Below, in pieces: positions 1 to 5,949 of a stretch of DNA of 12,616 bases (the first letter of the stretch is position 1; each line of letters opens with the position of its first letter). The translations under genes were made by a program, and so were the position numbers. This DNA comes from Desulfobacteraceae bacterium 4572_89 (lineage in GTDB: Bacteria > Desulfobacterota > Desulfobacteria > Desulfobacterales > Desulfobacteraceae). Under the pieces are notes generated by a model. The model made no database searches, was not told the origin of the DNA, and saw only the letters and a list, made by a program, of their open reading frames with translations. The stretch is from assembly GCA_002085465.1 (NCBI GenBank), contig NBML01000076.1:1-12616 (forward strand), written 5' to 3'.

Positions 1-176
1 GCAAGTATCCATTTAGCAGCCGCCCTTGATGCCGGAATGACGGTTAACCGGTCCAGAAGATCTGCCTTGCAGATGCCATCGTGGATGGCCATAAGCCTTT
101 CGGGAACCTCGGGGTGATAGGGTCCTGTTTCGTGCAGAAGATATCTAAGGTCATGCACATAACCGGTTTTTTTCAT
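1..176 (-). CDS. Histone deacetylase / acetoin-utilization (AcuC-like) family protein, N-terminal fragment
   Basis: Only the first 58 or so residues are in the window; the gene runs off the left edge. The translation begins MKKTGYVHDLRYLLHETGPY and continues with HPEVPERLMAIHDGI. A Y-x-(H/D)-D...L.H.TG..HPE.PERL block is the N-terminal signature of the bacterial class II-like histone deacetylase / AcuC / acetylpolyamine amidohydrolase superfamily of Zn-dependent deacetylases. The catalytic His-His and metal ligands lie beyond the edge, so activity cannot be judged. I chose the ATG at 174-176 because GGGAG sits five bases upstream. An in-frame ATG at 186-188 would add four residues (MGAP) but has a poorer ribosome site. 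The substrate (acetyl-lysine protein or small acetylated amine) cannot be told from this piece. Confidence 0.75.
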   Translation of the reverse strand, partial: MKKTGYVHDLRYLLHETGPYHPEVPERLMAIHDGICKADLLDRLTVIPASRAAAKWIL

Positions 177-240
177 GGGGGCTCCCATCCGGATCTTTCC
201 GAGTTGAAGGTTAAAAGCTGAAGCTGTCTTCTTAGACAAT

Positions 241-310
241 TTTATAAAATTTAACAAAAAATGGCTGGGACAGCTTTTATAAAATTTAACAAAAAATGGC
301 TGGGACAGCT
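241..310. repeat. Two perfect tandem copies of a 35-bp unit
   Basis: Positions 241-275 and 276-310 are identical and head to tail; the period-35 identity extends one base on each side. Each unit is AT-rich (TTTATAAAATTTAAC) followed by GGCTGGGACAGC. Read on the minus strand the array lies upstream of the deacetylase gene, so the duplication may double a promoter-like segment (TATAAA-type sequence), but no clean -35/-10 pair is assigned. Confidence 0.9.
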
Positions 311-320
311 TCTAAGCTGT
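305..320. repeat. Small perfect inverted repeat at the edge of the tandem duplication
   Basis: ACAGCTT (305-311), two bases, then AAGCTGT (314-320). The AAGCTGTC motif also occurs at 221-228 on the other side of the tandem array. The two 35-bp copies are thus bracketed by complementary sequence, which could have favoured slippage. No function is claimed. Confidence 0.6.
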
Positions 321-400
321 AATACCGGTCGATGATGGGTGTCAAGAAAAAAACCTTTTAGAACCAAAAAACTTCCTGCCTGCACCCATTCCTAACCCGA

Positions 401-471
401 ACAAGTCGGAACCAAACAGGGTTTCCAATTCGATTGCCCAAAAAGCACGAAAACAGGAGGAGAGAGACTAA
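401..471. repeat. Imperfect 71-bp direct repeat, copy A (downstream of hydrolase)
   Basis: Positions 401-471 align without gaps to 1351-1421, with about 14 mismatches (about 80% identity). Shared blocks include ACCAAACAG, TTTCCAATT, CACGAAAA and AGAGACTAA. The copies lie exactly 950 bp apart in the same orientation and bracket the hydrolase gene. This copy lies between the hydrolase stop and the deacetylase upstream region. Confidence 0.8.
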
Positions 472-497
472 GGACCGTAATTTCAGTTCACTTTATT

Positions 498-1328
498 TCA
501 TCTGAAATCTTGAGCTATAAAACCGGTCATCTTTTCAATCACCTCCTCCCGGGCCTGATGGTGGGGAACGTGTCTGCAGTTCTCGATTACTACGGTTTTT
601 ACAGGGCCTACCACCTGACTTCTAATACCTTCCACCTGGACAAGACCTGCGTATTCGTCATCTTGGCCCTGGAGCACCATGAGGGGACAGGTGATGCCGG
701 AAAGAGAGGCCTCCATATTCCAATCCCTGAAAGCGGGATCAAGCCACCTGTCTGCCCAGCGCCGGAAAACAGTTTCGGTCTTATCCCCGTGATACCTGGC
801 GAGTTTCTCTTTTAAATTGCTGTTCTCATAAACCTTTACCGCTTCCAAGATACCTTTGATGGTAACATCTTCGATAAAAATGTGGGCTGCCTCGGTTATC
901 ACCCCCCTTAATGTTTCGGAGTGTCGGGCCGCATAAAGAAGGGCGATGGTTCCGCCGTCGCTGTGCCCTATTAAAAGGGGATTTTTCACATTACACTCGT
1001 TAAGAACCCCATGGAGAAGATCGGTCTCCTTTTCAAGGTAATCCATGGGCCATCCACCGGGATAGGGATCTGAACCGCCATAGCCCAGACGTTCATACAA
1101 AAAACCCGAACAGCCTGTCACGGCACACAGAGAGGAAGGGAAGCCCCCCCACTGGGGGATGCTGCCCAGCCCCTCATGGAGAAAAACCAGGGTGGGCCTG
1201 TCGTTCAAATCGGATACAGGTTCGATTTCAAGCCGTTCTGCCCTGAACCTGTGATCTGAAAGGTAAATATCGAAACTGCTTTTTGTAACTGAAGAGTTCA
1301 AATCATATCTCCCCACGACCAAAGGCAT
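498..1328 (-). CDS. Alpha/beta-fold hydrolase
   Basis: A 276-residue cytoplasmic protein with a full alpha/beta-hydrolase plan. It has an oxyanion-region motif FLHEGLGS (about 49-56), the nucleophile elbow GHSDGG with Ser123, an acidic residue in QGQDDEY (Asp224), and a late histidine in CRHVPHH (His253). The length is normal for the family, with a small cap between about 150 and 210. HEGLGS...YERLGYGGSDP is typical of a broad family of uncharacterised esterase/hydrolases, so the substrate is unknown. The ATG at 1328 has only a weak, distant AGGT. An in-frame TTG nine codons later (1301) has GGGGAG seven bases upstream and may be the real start. The gene stands alone and is divergent from the transporter region. 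It is flanked by 71-bp direct repeats, which suggests a duplicated control region or mobility. Confidence 0.88.
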   Translation of the reverse strand: MPLVVGRYDLNSSVTKSSFDIYLSDHRFRAERLEIEPVSDLNDRPTLVFLHEGLGSIPQWGGFPSSLCAVTGCSGFLYERLGYGGSDPYPGGWPMDYLEKETDLLHGVLNECNVKNPLLIGHSDGGTIALLYAARHSETLRGVITEAAHIFIEDVTIKGILEAVKVYENSNLKEKLARYHGDKTETVFRRWADRWLDPAFRDWNMEASLSGITCPLMVLQGQDDEYAGLVQVEGIRSQVVGPVKTVVIENCRHVPHHQAREEVIEKMTGFIAQDFR

Positions 1329-1350
1329 TTAAAATGTGCATACTACCTGG

Positions 1351-1421
1351 ACAAGCCGAAACCAAACAGAATTTCCAATTCTCTTACCCAAACAACACGA
1401 AAATAAGAGATAAGAGACTAA
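1351..1421. repeat. Imperfect 71-bp direct repeat, copy B (upstream of hydrolase)
   Basis: This copy is homologous to 401-471 and lies just upstream of the minus-strand hydrolase start. On the minus strand both copies carry TTTGGG(C/T)AA followed nine bases later by TTGGAAA. That spacing resembles a -24/-12 element, but TTGG replaces the expected TTGC. A promoter role is therefore possible but unproven. Confidence 0.75.
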
Positions 1422-1490
1422 AATCTGCACCGTTTTGCATCTCCGGTCAAAGGAGGCTTGCAGGTTCCAGATACTATGACCACTATGCCC

Positions 1491-1510
1491 TTTACAGAGA
1501 GTTATGTAAA
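1491..1510. promoter_or_regulatory. Second, degenerate activator half-site pair
   Basis: TTTACA (1491-1496) and TGTAAA (1505-1510) form an inverted pair with eight bases between. The left half-site (GCCCTTTACAGA) matches the right half of the perfect palindrome at 1528-1550 nearly base for base. The two sites are about 51 bp, roughly five helical turns, apart. That arrangement suits cooperative binding of an enhancer-binding protein. Confidence 0.45.
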
Positions 1511-1527
1511 CCTCCGGACACTCCAAA

Positions 1528-1550
1528 ATCTGTAAAGCCCCTTTACAGAT
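1528..1550. promoter_or_regulatory. Perfect palindromic operator / upstream activator sequence
   Basis: ATCTGTAAAG, CCC, CTTTACAGAT: a perfect 10-bp inverted repeat with a 3-bp spacer. It is centred about 143 bp before the transcription start predicted from the -24/-12 promoter at 1656-1671. The position and symmetry are those of an upstream activator site for an NtrC-class dimer. The obvious candidate protein is the sigma-54 activator encoded at 6870-8294, but that link is inference. It has no U-tract, so it is unlikely to be a terminator. Confidence 0.6.
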
Positions 1551-1655
1551 TGAAAAACAAACTGACACTTCAAAAAATCCGGCGGTCCTGGGTTAAATAC
1601 ATTTTTACACAACAAAATCAAAGCTCTATCAAAAACAACTAAAACAAAATTCAAA

Positions 1656-1671
1656 TGGCATATGACTTGCT
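1656..1671 (+). promoter_or_regulatory. Sigma-54 (-24/-12) promoter of the transporter gene
   Basis: TGGCATATGACTTGCT matches the RpoN consensus TGGCAYRNNNNTTGCW at every fixed position, with exactly ten bases between the invariant GG and GC. Transcription would start near 1682, leaving a leader of about 58 nt before the ATG at 1740. A palindromic upstream site at 1528-1550 completes a standard sigma-54 regulatory region. Confidence 0.82.
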
Positions 1672-1739
1672 CTATGAAAAATAAAAAAGAATTGAAATGC
1701 TGCGGCAAACAGAAAAACAAAAACGAAAAGGAAAAAAAA

Positions 1740-3342
1740 ATGAATACTGCCACGGAAATTGAGCGAACTTCAAACCTACCTGGGGCGATGGGCGTCAGGC
1801 AAACCAGAGATATAGCCTGGTGGAAAAACAAACCGGGCTACAAGCCGATGATACTGCTTTTAGGGCTTGCAATCTTTATCTGCATGGTGCTGACACCTAT
1901 ACCGAAAAGCCTTATGAACCTTGTCAATGAGAAAGCTCCACCGGGTTATAAACTCAGCAAAGGCTGCCAGACAATTATCCAGACGGTAAATAAAAAAATG
2001 TCCCCAAAGGCATATGCCGCTTATCAGGAAGCTGTCAAATCCGGGGAGCCCGTGCCTGCCGAAGTCCGGGAAACCCTGCTCAGCGCGGAGAAAGTCGCTA
2101 AAATGGCCAAAATCATGGTGGCCATACTTTTAATCGCGGCCCTTTTCTGGGGCACCGAAGCAATCCCCATCGGCGGAACAGATATCATGGTTGCGGTGCT
2201 CATGTATCTCTTTTTTATCCTGCCTCCCAATGAAATCGCAAAGGCATATTTCAAGGATGCCGTCTTCTTTATATTCGGCATCCTTGCCGTTGCAGCCGGG
2301 GTGTCTAAAACAGGGCTTGACAAACGCATCGGACTGCTGCTTTTAAGCAGAATTAGAAGCACCAAACAGTTCTGTTTTATCTTCTTTCCCCTTCTTTCAG
2401 TATGTGCGGGATTTCTTTCGGAACACGCCCTGGTTGCGCTTCTCATCCCCGTGGTAATGGGTATCTACAAAGAGACTTGCCGGGCCCATGGAGTTGACAA
2501 AGATCCCGCCCTGGCAACTCTTCTTCTCCTTGGACTCTGTTTTGCGGGAAATATCGGAGGCCCCGGTTCTCCTGCGGCAGGCGGAAGAAATGCAATCATG
2601 GTGGGATATCTGGCTGAGATGGGAATTCAAGGTGCCGGACATGAACCCCAGCATCATCATCAAACAGGAAACTGCCGGACTTCCCAAATTCGGCGGTAAG
2701 GAAGCCGTCATGGCAGTAATTTTAGTCGTCATGATTATCATGTGGATCACGACAAGCAAACTCTTCGGACTTGGCGGCCCAACCCTGATGGCCGTGTTTG
2801 CCATGATGGTGGCCCGCATTCTGGTGTGGGAAGATATCCAAAACGAGGTGCCCTTTGATGTTGTAGGCCTCTATGCTGCTGCATGCGCCATGGGAGCCGG
2901 ACTTAAATTCACTGGAGGCGCATTGTGGCTTGCCAAGGGATTTGTGGGAATCATGCCCGGATTCCTTACCCAGGGAGCGGGGCTGCCCCTGGGAGTGGCC
3001 GTAATGACAGGGACCCTGACCAATCTGATGAGTGACGGGGCAACAGTGTCGGCCCTGGGACCTGTTGTGCTTCCCATGGCCACGCTGACGGGAGTACATG
3101 TATGGAAAGTCGGTCTTGCATGTGCATTTTCATCATCCTTTGCCCATTGCCTTGTTGTGGGCACCCCCAACAACGCCATTGCCTTTGGTCTCGGCAAGGA
3201 CCCTGAAACGGGAGAACGTATGCTTGACGTCATGGATTTTGTCAAATATGGAGTGCCTTTCTGGATTTTATGTATGATTACGATTTATCTATGGGTCATC
3301 TTGGGATACTGGACATTCATAAATTTCCCTGCAATAATGTAA
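1740..3342 (+). pseudogene. DASS (SLC13-like) anion:sodium symporter, broken by deletion/frameshift
   Basis: The first reading frame runs from ATG 1740 to about 2626. The family sequence then continues one frame over, from about 2627 to the stop at 3342. The start at 1740 is chosen because AAAGGA lies eight bases upstream; an in-frame ATG at 1662 overlaps the sigma-54 promoter. The N-part has a membrane segment (37-52), an unusually long extracytoplasmic loop (53-122), then TEAIPIGGTDIM, the DAVFFIFG region, SEHALVALLIP and GPGSPAAGGRN (274-284). The C-part has GPTLMAVFA, TNLMSDGATVSALGP and VVGTPNNAIAFG, as in divalent-anion/carboxylate symporters. At the junction YLAEMG is followed directly by FKVPDMNPS. 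Family members usually have a further membrane helix there, so roughly 100 bp appear to be lost along with the frame. The substrate is probably a dicarboxylate or sulfate-like anion. It is the only gene behind the sigma-54 promoter. As read it would give a truncated 319-residue product. Confidence 0.82.
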
Positions 3343-3345
3343 TTT

Positions 3346-3394
3346 TCTTAAAAAAGGTGAGTTGTCTGACTTAATTTAAGCCAGACAACTTACC
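3346..3394 (-). terminator. Strong hairpin with a U-run only on the minus strand
   Basis: A 13-bp stem, GGTGAGTTGTCTG (3356-3368) with CAGACAACTTACC (3382-3394), has a single G-U pair and a 13-base loop. On the plus strand it starts 13 bases after the transporter stop but is followed by GCTTCTGCC, not a U-tract. On the minus strand the stem is followed by TTTTTT (3350-3355). It therefore fits an intrinsic terminator for antisense transcription, or a bare stabilising hairpin for the transporter mRNA. Confidence 0.65.
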
Positions 3395-3478
3395 GCTTCT
3401 GCCCTGGAGTCAAGGGGTGGTGCAATAAAAAAAATCATGCCCATGCAGAAACTTTTATAAAAACAGAGTGGTGAAAAA

Positions 3479-5146
3479 ATGGGAAAATCAATATACAGAA
3501 CATTCATACAAAAAATGGTGATAATCACTCTGCTGATTTCATTTGTTCCTTTGACCCTCCTCGGTTATACCATCTATTATGGGTTTACAAAAATTTATCA
3601 CCAGAGAATCGAACAGCAGATGGTCGCCAGGGTAAAAGCCTGTGCCCGGAACCTGGATTTTTTCCTTGAAGAGAGGCAGGTCATCCTCTCCACCATAGCC
3701 AAAGCAGGCTCCCTATCCTACTACAACAACAAAAAACATCTGAGACAGCTTTTTGACAACATAAACAGCCAGACCGGAGGCGGTCTTATCGATATCGGCG
3801 TCATTAACAGCAGCGGAGATCATCTCGCCTATGTGGGACCGTATGAATTACAAGGTCTTAATTATCAGAAACAGCCCTGGTTTGCCCAGGTAATGATCAA
3901 TGGTTTTTTTATAAGTGATGTCTATATGGGATACAGACAAATCCCTCATTTTGTCATTGCGGTTAAATCCAATGACGGAGATAACGACTGGATTTTAAGG
4001 GCAACCATAGATCCTGAAATTTTTACCAAAATTGTCTCAACAGCTCAGATCGGCAATACCGGAGATGCTTTTATCGTCAATCGGGAAGGGATTTATCAGT
4101 CGCCCTCCAGATTTAATCAAAAAAAGACCCTGGACCAATCAGGAATAGATACCACCCAGTTTGGTTCCGACACCACCATAATCAGAATCAATGCCCCCTC
4201 TAACAATATTTTAATTCACGCCGGCATGTGGATCAAAAACCGTCAATGGCTTCTTATTGTGACTCAAAACTGCAACAACAGTTTAATCTCTTTTTCAGAC
4301 ATGGGCTCTGAAACCGCCATGATATTTTTATTGGCGATGCTGGCTATTGTTGCTACAACCATAGTAACGACAAAATTCAGTGTGGATAAACTTCAGGAGA
4401 GGGATAAAAAGCTCGATGAGATGAATGCCCAGCTTATCCAGACGGATAAAATGGCGGCCCTGGGAAAAATGGCGGCGGGAGTTGCCCATGAAATCAACAA
4501 CCCCCTGGGGATAATTTCCATCCAGGCAGGATGGATGAAAGACCTTCTGGAAGAGGATGAATTACAGCAAAGCGACAACTATAAGGAGTATGCCGAAGCC
4601 CTGCAAAAAATTGAAGACCATGTGGAGCGTGCCGGAAAGGTGACGCACAACATGCTGGGATTTGCCCGTGCCATGGAGCCTGTCATGGAGACCGTCAATA
4701 TCAATGAGGTATTAAACCAGACAATGGAATTTCTCAATCACCATGCTGAGATTAATAATATTAAAATCAACACGGAATATGATGAAGCCATTCCTGAAAT
4801 TACAAGTGACAGGGCTAAATTGCAGCAGGTCTTCCTGAATATCATCAATAATGCCGTTGATGCCATTGATCACGATGGAGTGATCCATATCAATACCCAT
4901 GTTGAAAAAAATAAACTCCTGATTAAAATCAAGGATACCGGCAAAGGCATCCCAGAGGGCCTTTTAAATAACATTTTTGATCCTTTTTTTACCACAAAGG
5001 AGAAGGGCAGGGGTACGGGCCTGGGGCTTTCCATTACCTATAAAATAATTAAAAATCTGGGTGGAGATATAAAAGTAGAGAGCAAAAAAGATCAAGGTAC
5101 AACATTTACAATCACTCTGCCCTTGAATAACTCTCAAAAAAAATAG
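3479..5146 (+). CDS. Membrane sensor histidine kinase with extracytoplasmic dCACHE-type domain
   Basis: A 555-residue kinase. One membrane helix lies at about 13-34 and a second at about 279-297. Between them is a 245-residue extracytoplasmic domain with double-CACHE traits: a long first helix, DIGVINSSGDHLAYVGPY, PWF, and IGNTGDAFIVNREG. Such domains bind small ligands, commonly carboxylates or amino acids. A short coiled linker (302-322) leads to the H-box MAAGVAHEINNPLG with phospho-acceptor His337. The catalytic domain has the N-box NIINNAVDAI (454-463), G1 DTGKGIP (Asp486), FDPFFTTK and G2 GTGLGLS (512-518). All catalytic motifs are intact. There is no HAMP or PAS domain. It follows the transporter by 136 bp and precedes a receiver gene, so it probably senses the transported ligand or a related compound. 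The ribosome site (GGTG) is weak. The substrate cannot be named. Confidence 0.93.
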   Translation: MGKSIYRTFIQKMVIITLLISFVPLTLLGYTIYYGFTKIYHQRIEQQMVARVKACARNLDFFLEERQVILSTIAKAGSLSYYNNKKHLRQLFDNINSQTGGGLIDIGVINSSGDHLAYVGPYELQGLNYQKQPWFAQVMINGFFISDVYMGYRQIPHFVIAVKSNDGDNDWILRATIDPEIFTKIVSTAQIGNTGDAFIVNREGIYQSPSRFNQKKTLDQSGIDTTQFGSDTTIIRINAPSNNILIHAGMWIKNRQWLLIVTQNCNNSLISFSDMGSETAMIFLLAMLAIVATTIVTTKFSVDKLQERDKKLDEMNAQLIQTDKMAALGKMAAGVAHEINNPLGIISIQAGWMKDLLEEDELQQSDNYKEYAEALQKIEDHVERAGKVTHNMLGFARAMEPVMETVNINEVLNQTMEFLNHHAEINNIKINTEYDEAIPEITSDRAKLQQVFLNIINNAVDAIDHDGVIHINTHVEKNKLLIKIKDTGKGIPEGLLNNIFDPFFTTKEKGRGTGLGLSITYKIIKNLGGDIKVESKKDQGTTFTITLPLNNSQKK

Positions 5147-5241
5147 AACCGGCATGGCCGGAGCATGAGACTTGCTCTTGGCCACAACAAAAATTGAAAC
5201 TCTTATAATAACAGAATCCTGATCGGAGTTTCATATAAAAA
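5147..5241 (+). repeat. Two-hairpin interspersed element, copy 1
   Basis: It begins right after the kinase stop codon and is homologous to 10171-10266. The first 21 bases are identical and overall identity is roughly 70% with small indels. Hairpin 1 is CCGGC-ATG-GCCGG (5149-5161). Hairpin 2 is GAAACTC (5196-5202) with GAGTTTC (5226-5232), followed by an A/T-rich run. It fills the kinase-receiver spacer, so it may set differential expression of the two genes, act as a terminator/attenuator, or simply be a mobile repeat. Confidence 0.7.
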
Positions 5242-5262
5242 ACAATATAAAAGGAGAAGATG

Positions 5263-5709
5263 ATGAAAATAAAAATTCTTGTGGTTGATGATGAAAAAGA
5301 TTTTCTCGAAACAATAGTTAAAAGACTTGCCAAAAAACAGCTGGATGCAAAAGGGGTAACCAGTGGCGAAGAGGCTCTGGCAGAAATCAAAAAAAAATAT
5401 TACGATGTTGTCCTCCTTGACATCAAAATGCCCGGCGGCATGGACGGAATTGAGGCATTAAAGGAGATCAAAAAAGAGAGGCCCCTGGCTGAGGTGATAC
5501 TGCTCACCGGCCACGGTTCCGTGGAATCCAGCGTGGAAGGGATGAGGCTCGGAGCATTTGATTATATTCTTAAGCCTGCTAAATTTGAAGATCTCTGCGA
5601 CAAGATTGCCCAGGCTTACATGAGAAAAGCAGATCAGGACCACAAGATACGCAAAGCAAACATCCAACAGCTGCTTCGCTATCCAGGAAGGGTTTTTGAT
5701 CAGGATTAA
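5263..5709 (+). CDS. Single-domain response regulator (REC only)
   Basis: A CheY-like receiver of about 148 residues with no output domain. Counting from the ATG at 5260, the acidic pocket is Asp10-Asp11, the phospho-acceptor is Asp54 in VVLLDIKMPGG, the switch threonine is Thr83 (VILLTGHGS) and the conserved lysine is Lys105 (YILKPAKF). Two ATGs lie side by side at 5260 and 5263. AGGAG is only three bases from the first and six from the second, so 5263 is preferred. The tail after the receiver (about 120-150) is basic and helical with no known fold. The gene follows the dCACHE kinase across the two-hairpin element and is its most likely partner. Lacking an output domain, it must act by protein contact or as a phosphorelay or sink. 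Confidence 0.92.
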   Translation: MKIKILVVDDEKDFLETIVKRLAKKQLDAKGVTSGEEALAEIKKKYYDVVLLDIKMPGGMDGIEALKEIKKERPLAEVILLTGHGSVESSVEGMRLGAFDYILKPAKFEDLCDKIAQAYMRKADQDHKIRKANIQQLLRYPGRVFDQD

Positions 5710-5773
5710 CTACCCCTCCCCTGAAAAATACCGTACCTGTTTATTATTTACGCCCGATCATTGGGTATCATGC

Positions 5774-5846
5774 GGGTAAGCGTTTGTCCCCGGTGGAATC
5801 GTAGTTATTAACGAAATACGAATCCACCCCGACCAGACGCTTGCCC
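5774..5846. repeat. Long imperfect palindrome (MITE-like) between two response-regulator genes
   Basis: The left arm (5774-5803, GGGTAAGCGTTTGTC...GGTGGAATCGTA) pairs with the right arm (5817-5846, TACGAATCCACC...CAGACGCTTGCCC) around a 13-base loop. Pairing is near-continuous over 30 bp with a few mismatches. Its ends (GTAAGCGTT and, inverted, GCAAGCGTC) resemble the ends of the MITE at 12271-12380 and the element at 10309-10411. No target duplication is seen. A second small inverted repeat, CAATAGT/ACTATTG, follows at 5855-5881. Confidence 0.7.
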
Positions 5847-5897
5847 ACCAACCACAATAGTTACGAGAGAGCGCACTATTGGTACGCTATTCCATGC

Positions 5898-5907
5898 CCT
5901 GTACAGG
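5898..5907. promoter_or_regulatory. Perfect 10-bp palindrome upstream of the REC-CBS gene
   Basis: CCTGTACAGG lies about 43 bp before the start codon at 5950. Its CTGTA..CAG half-sites resemble CTGTAAAG/CTTTACAG at 1528-1550, but with no spacer. It could be a regulator site. No matching promoter is recognised, so this is tentative. Confidence 0.3.
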
Positions 5908-5949
5908 CAGCCATAAATCCTGGACGCCTTTAATATAAGGGAGAACCCC

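Noticed and set aside
241..310. Possible short CRISPR-like array
   Set aside because: The two copies are contiguous with no spacer, and there are no cas genes in the window.
1334..1831. Small ORFs in the hydrolase-transporter intergenic region
   Set aside because: They cover the repeat, the palindromes and the sigma-54 promoter, and their translations are composition-driven without recognisable motifs.
2024..3245. Minus-strand ORFs opposite the transporter
   Set aside because: They show no family resemblance and are a mirror effect of hydrophobic codons; the plus-strand transporter motifs are clear.
5160..5185. Sigma-54 promoter inside the two-hairpin element (GAGCAT...TTGCT)
   Set aside because: The -12 TTGC has correct spacing, but the essential -24 GG reads AG, and copy 2 also loses the -12 GC.
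5774..5881. Integron attC site or recombination site
   Set aside because: There are no paired RYYYAAC/GTTRRRY core sites, no integrase, and no cassette-like gene arrangement.
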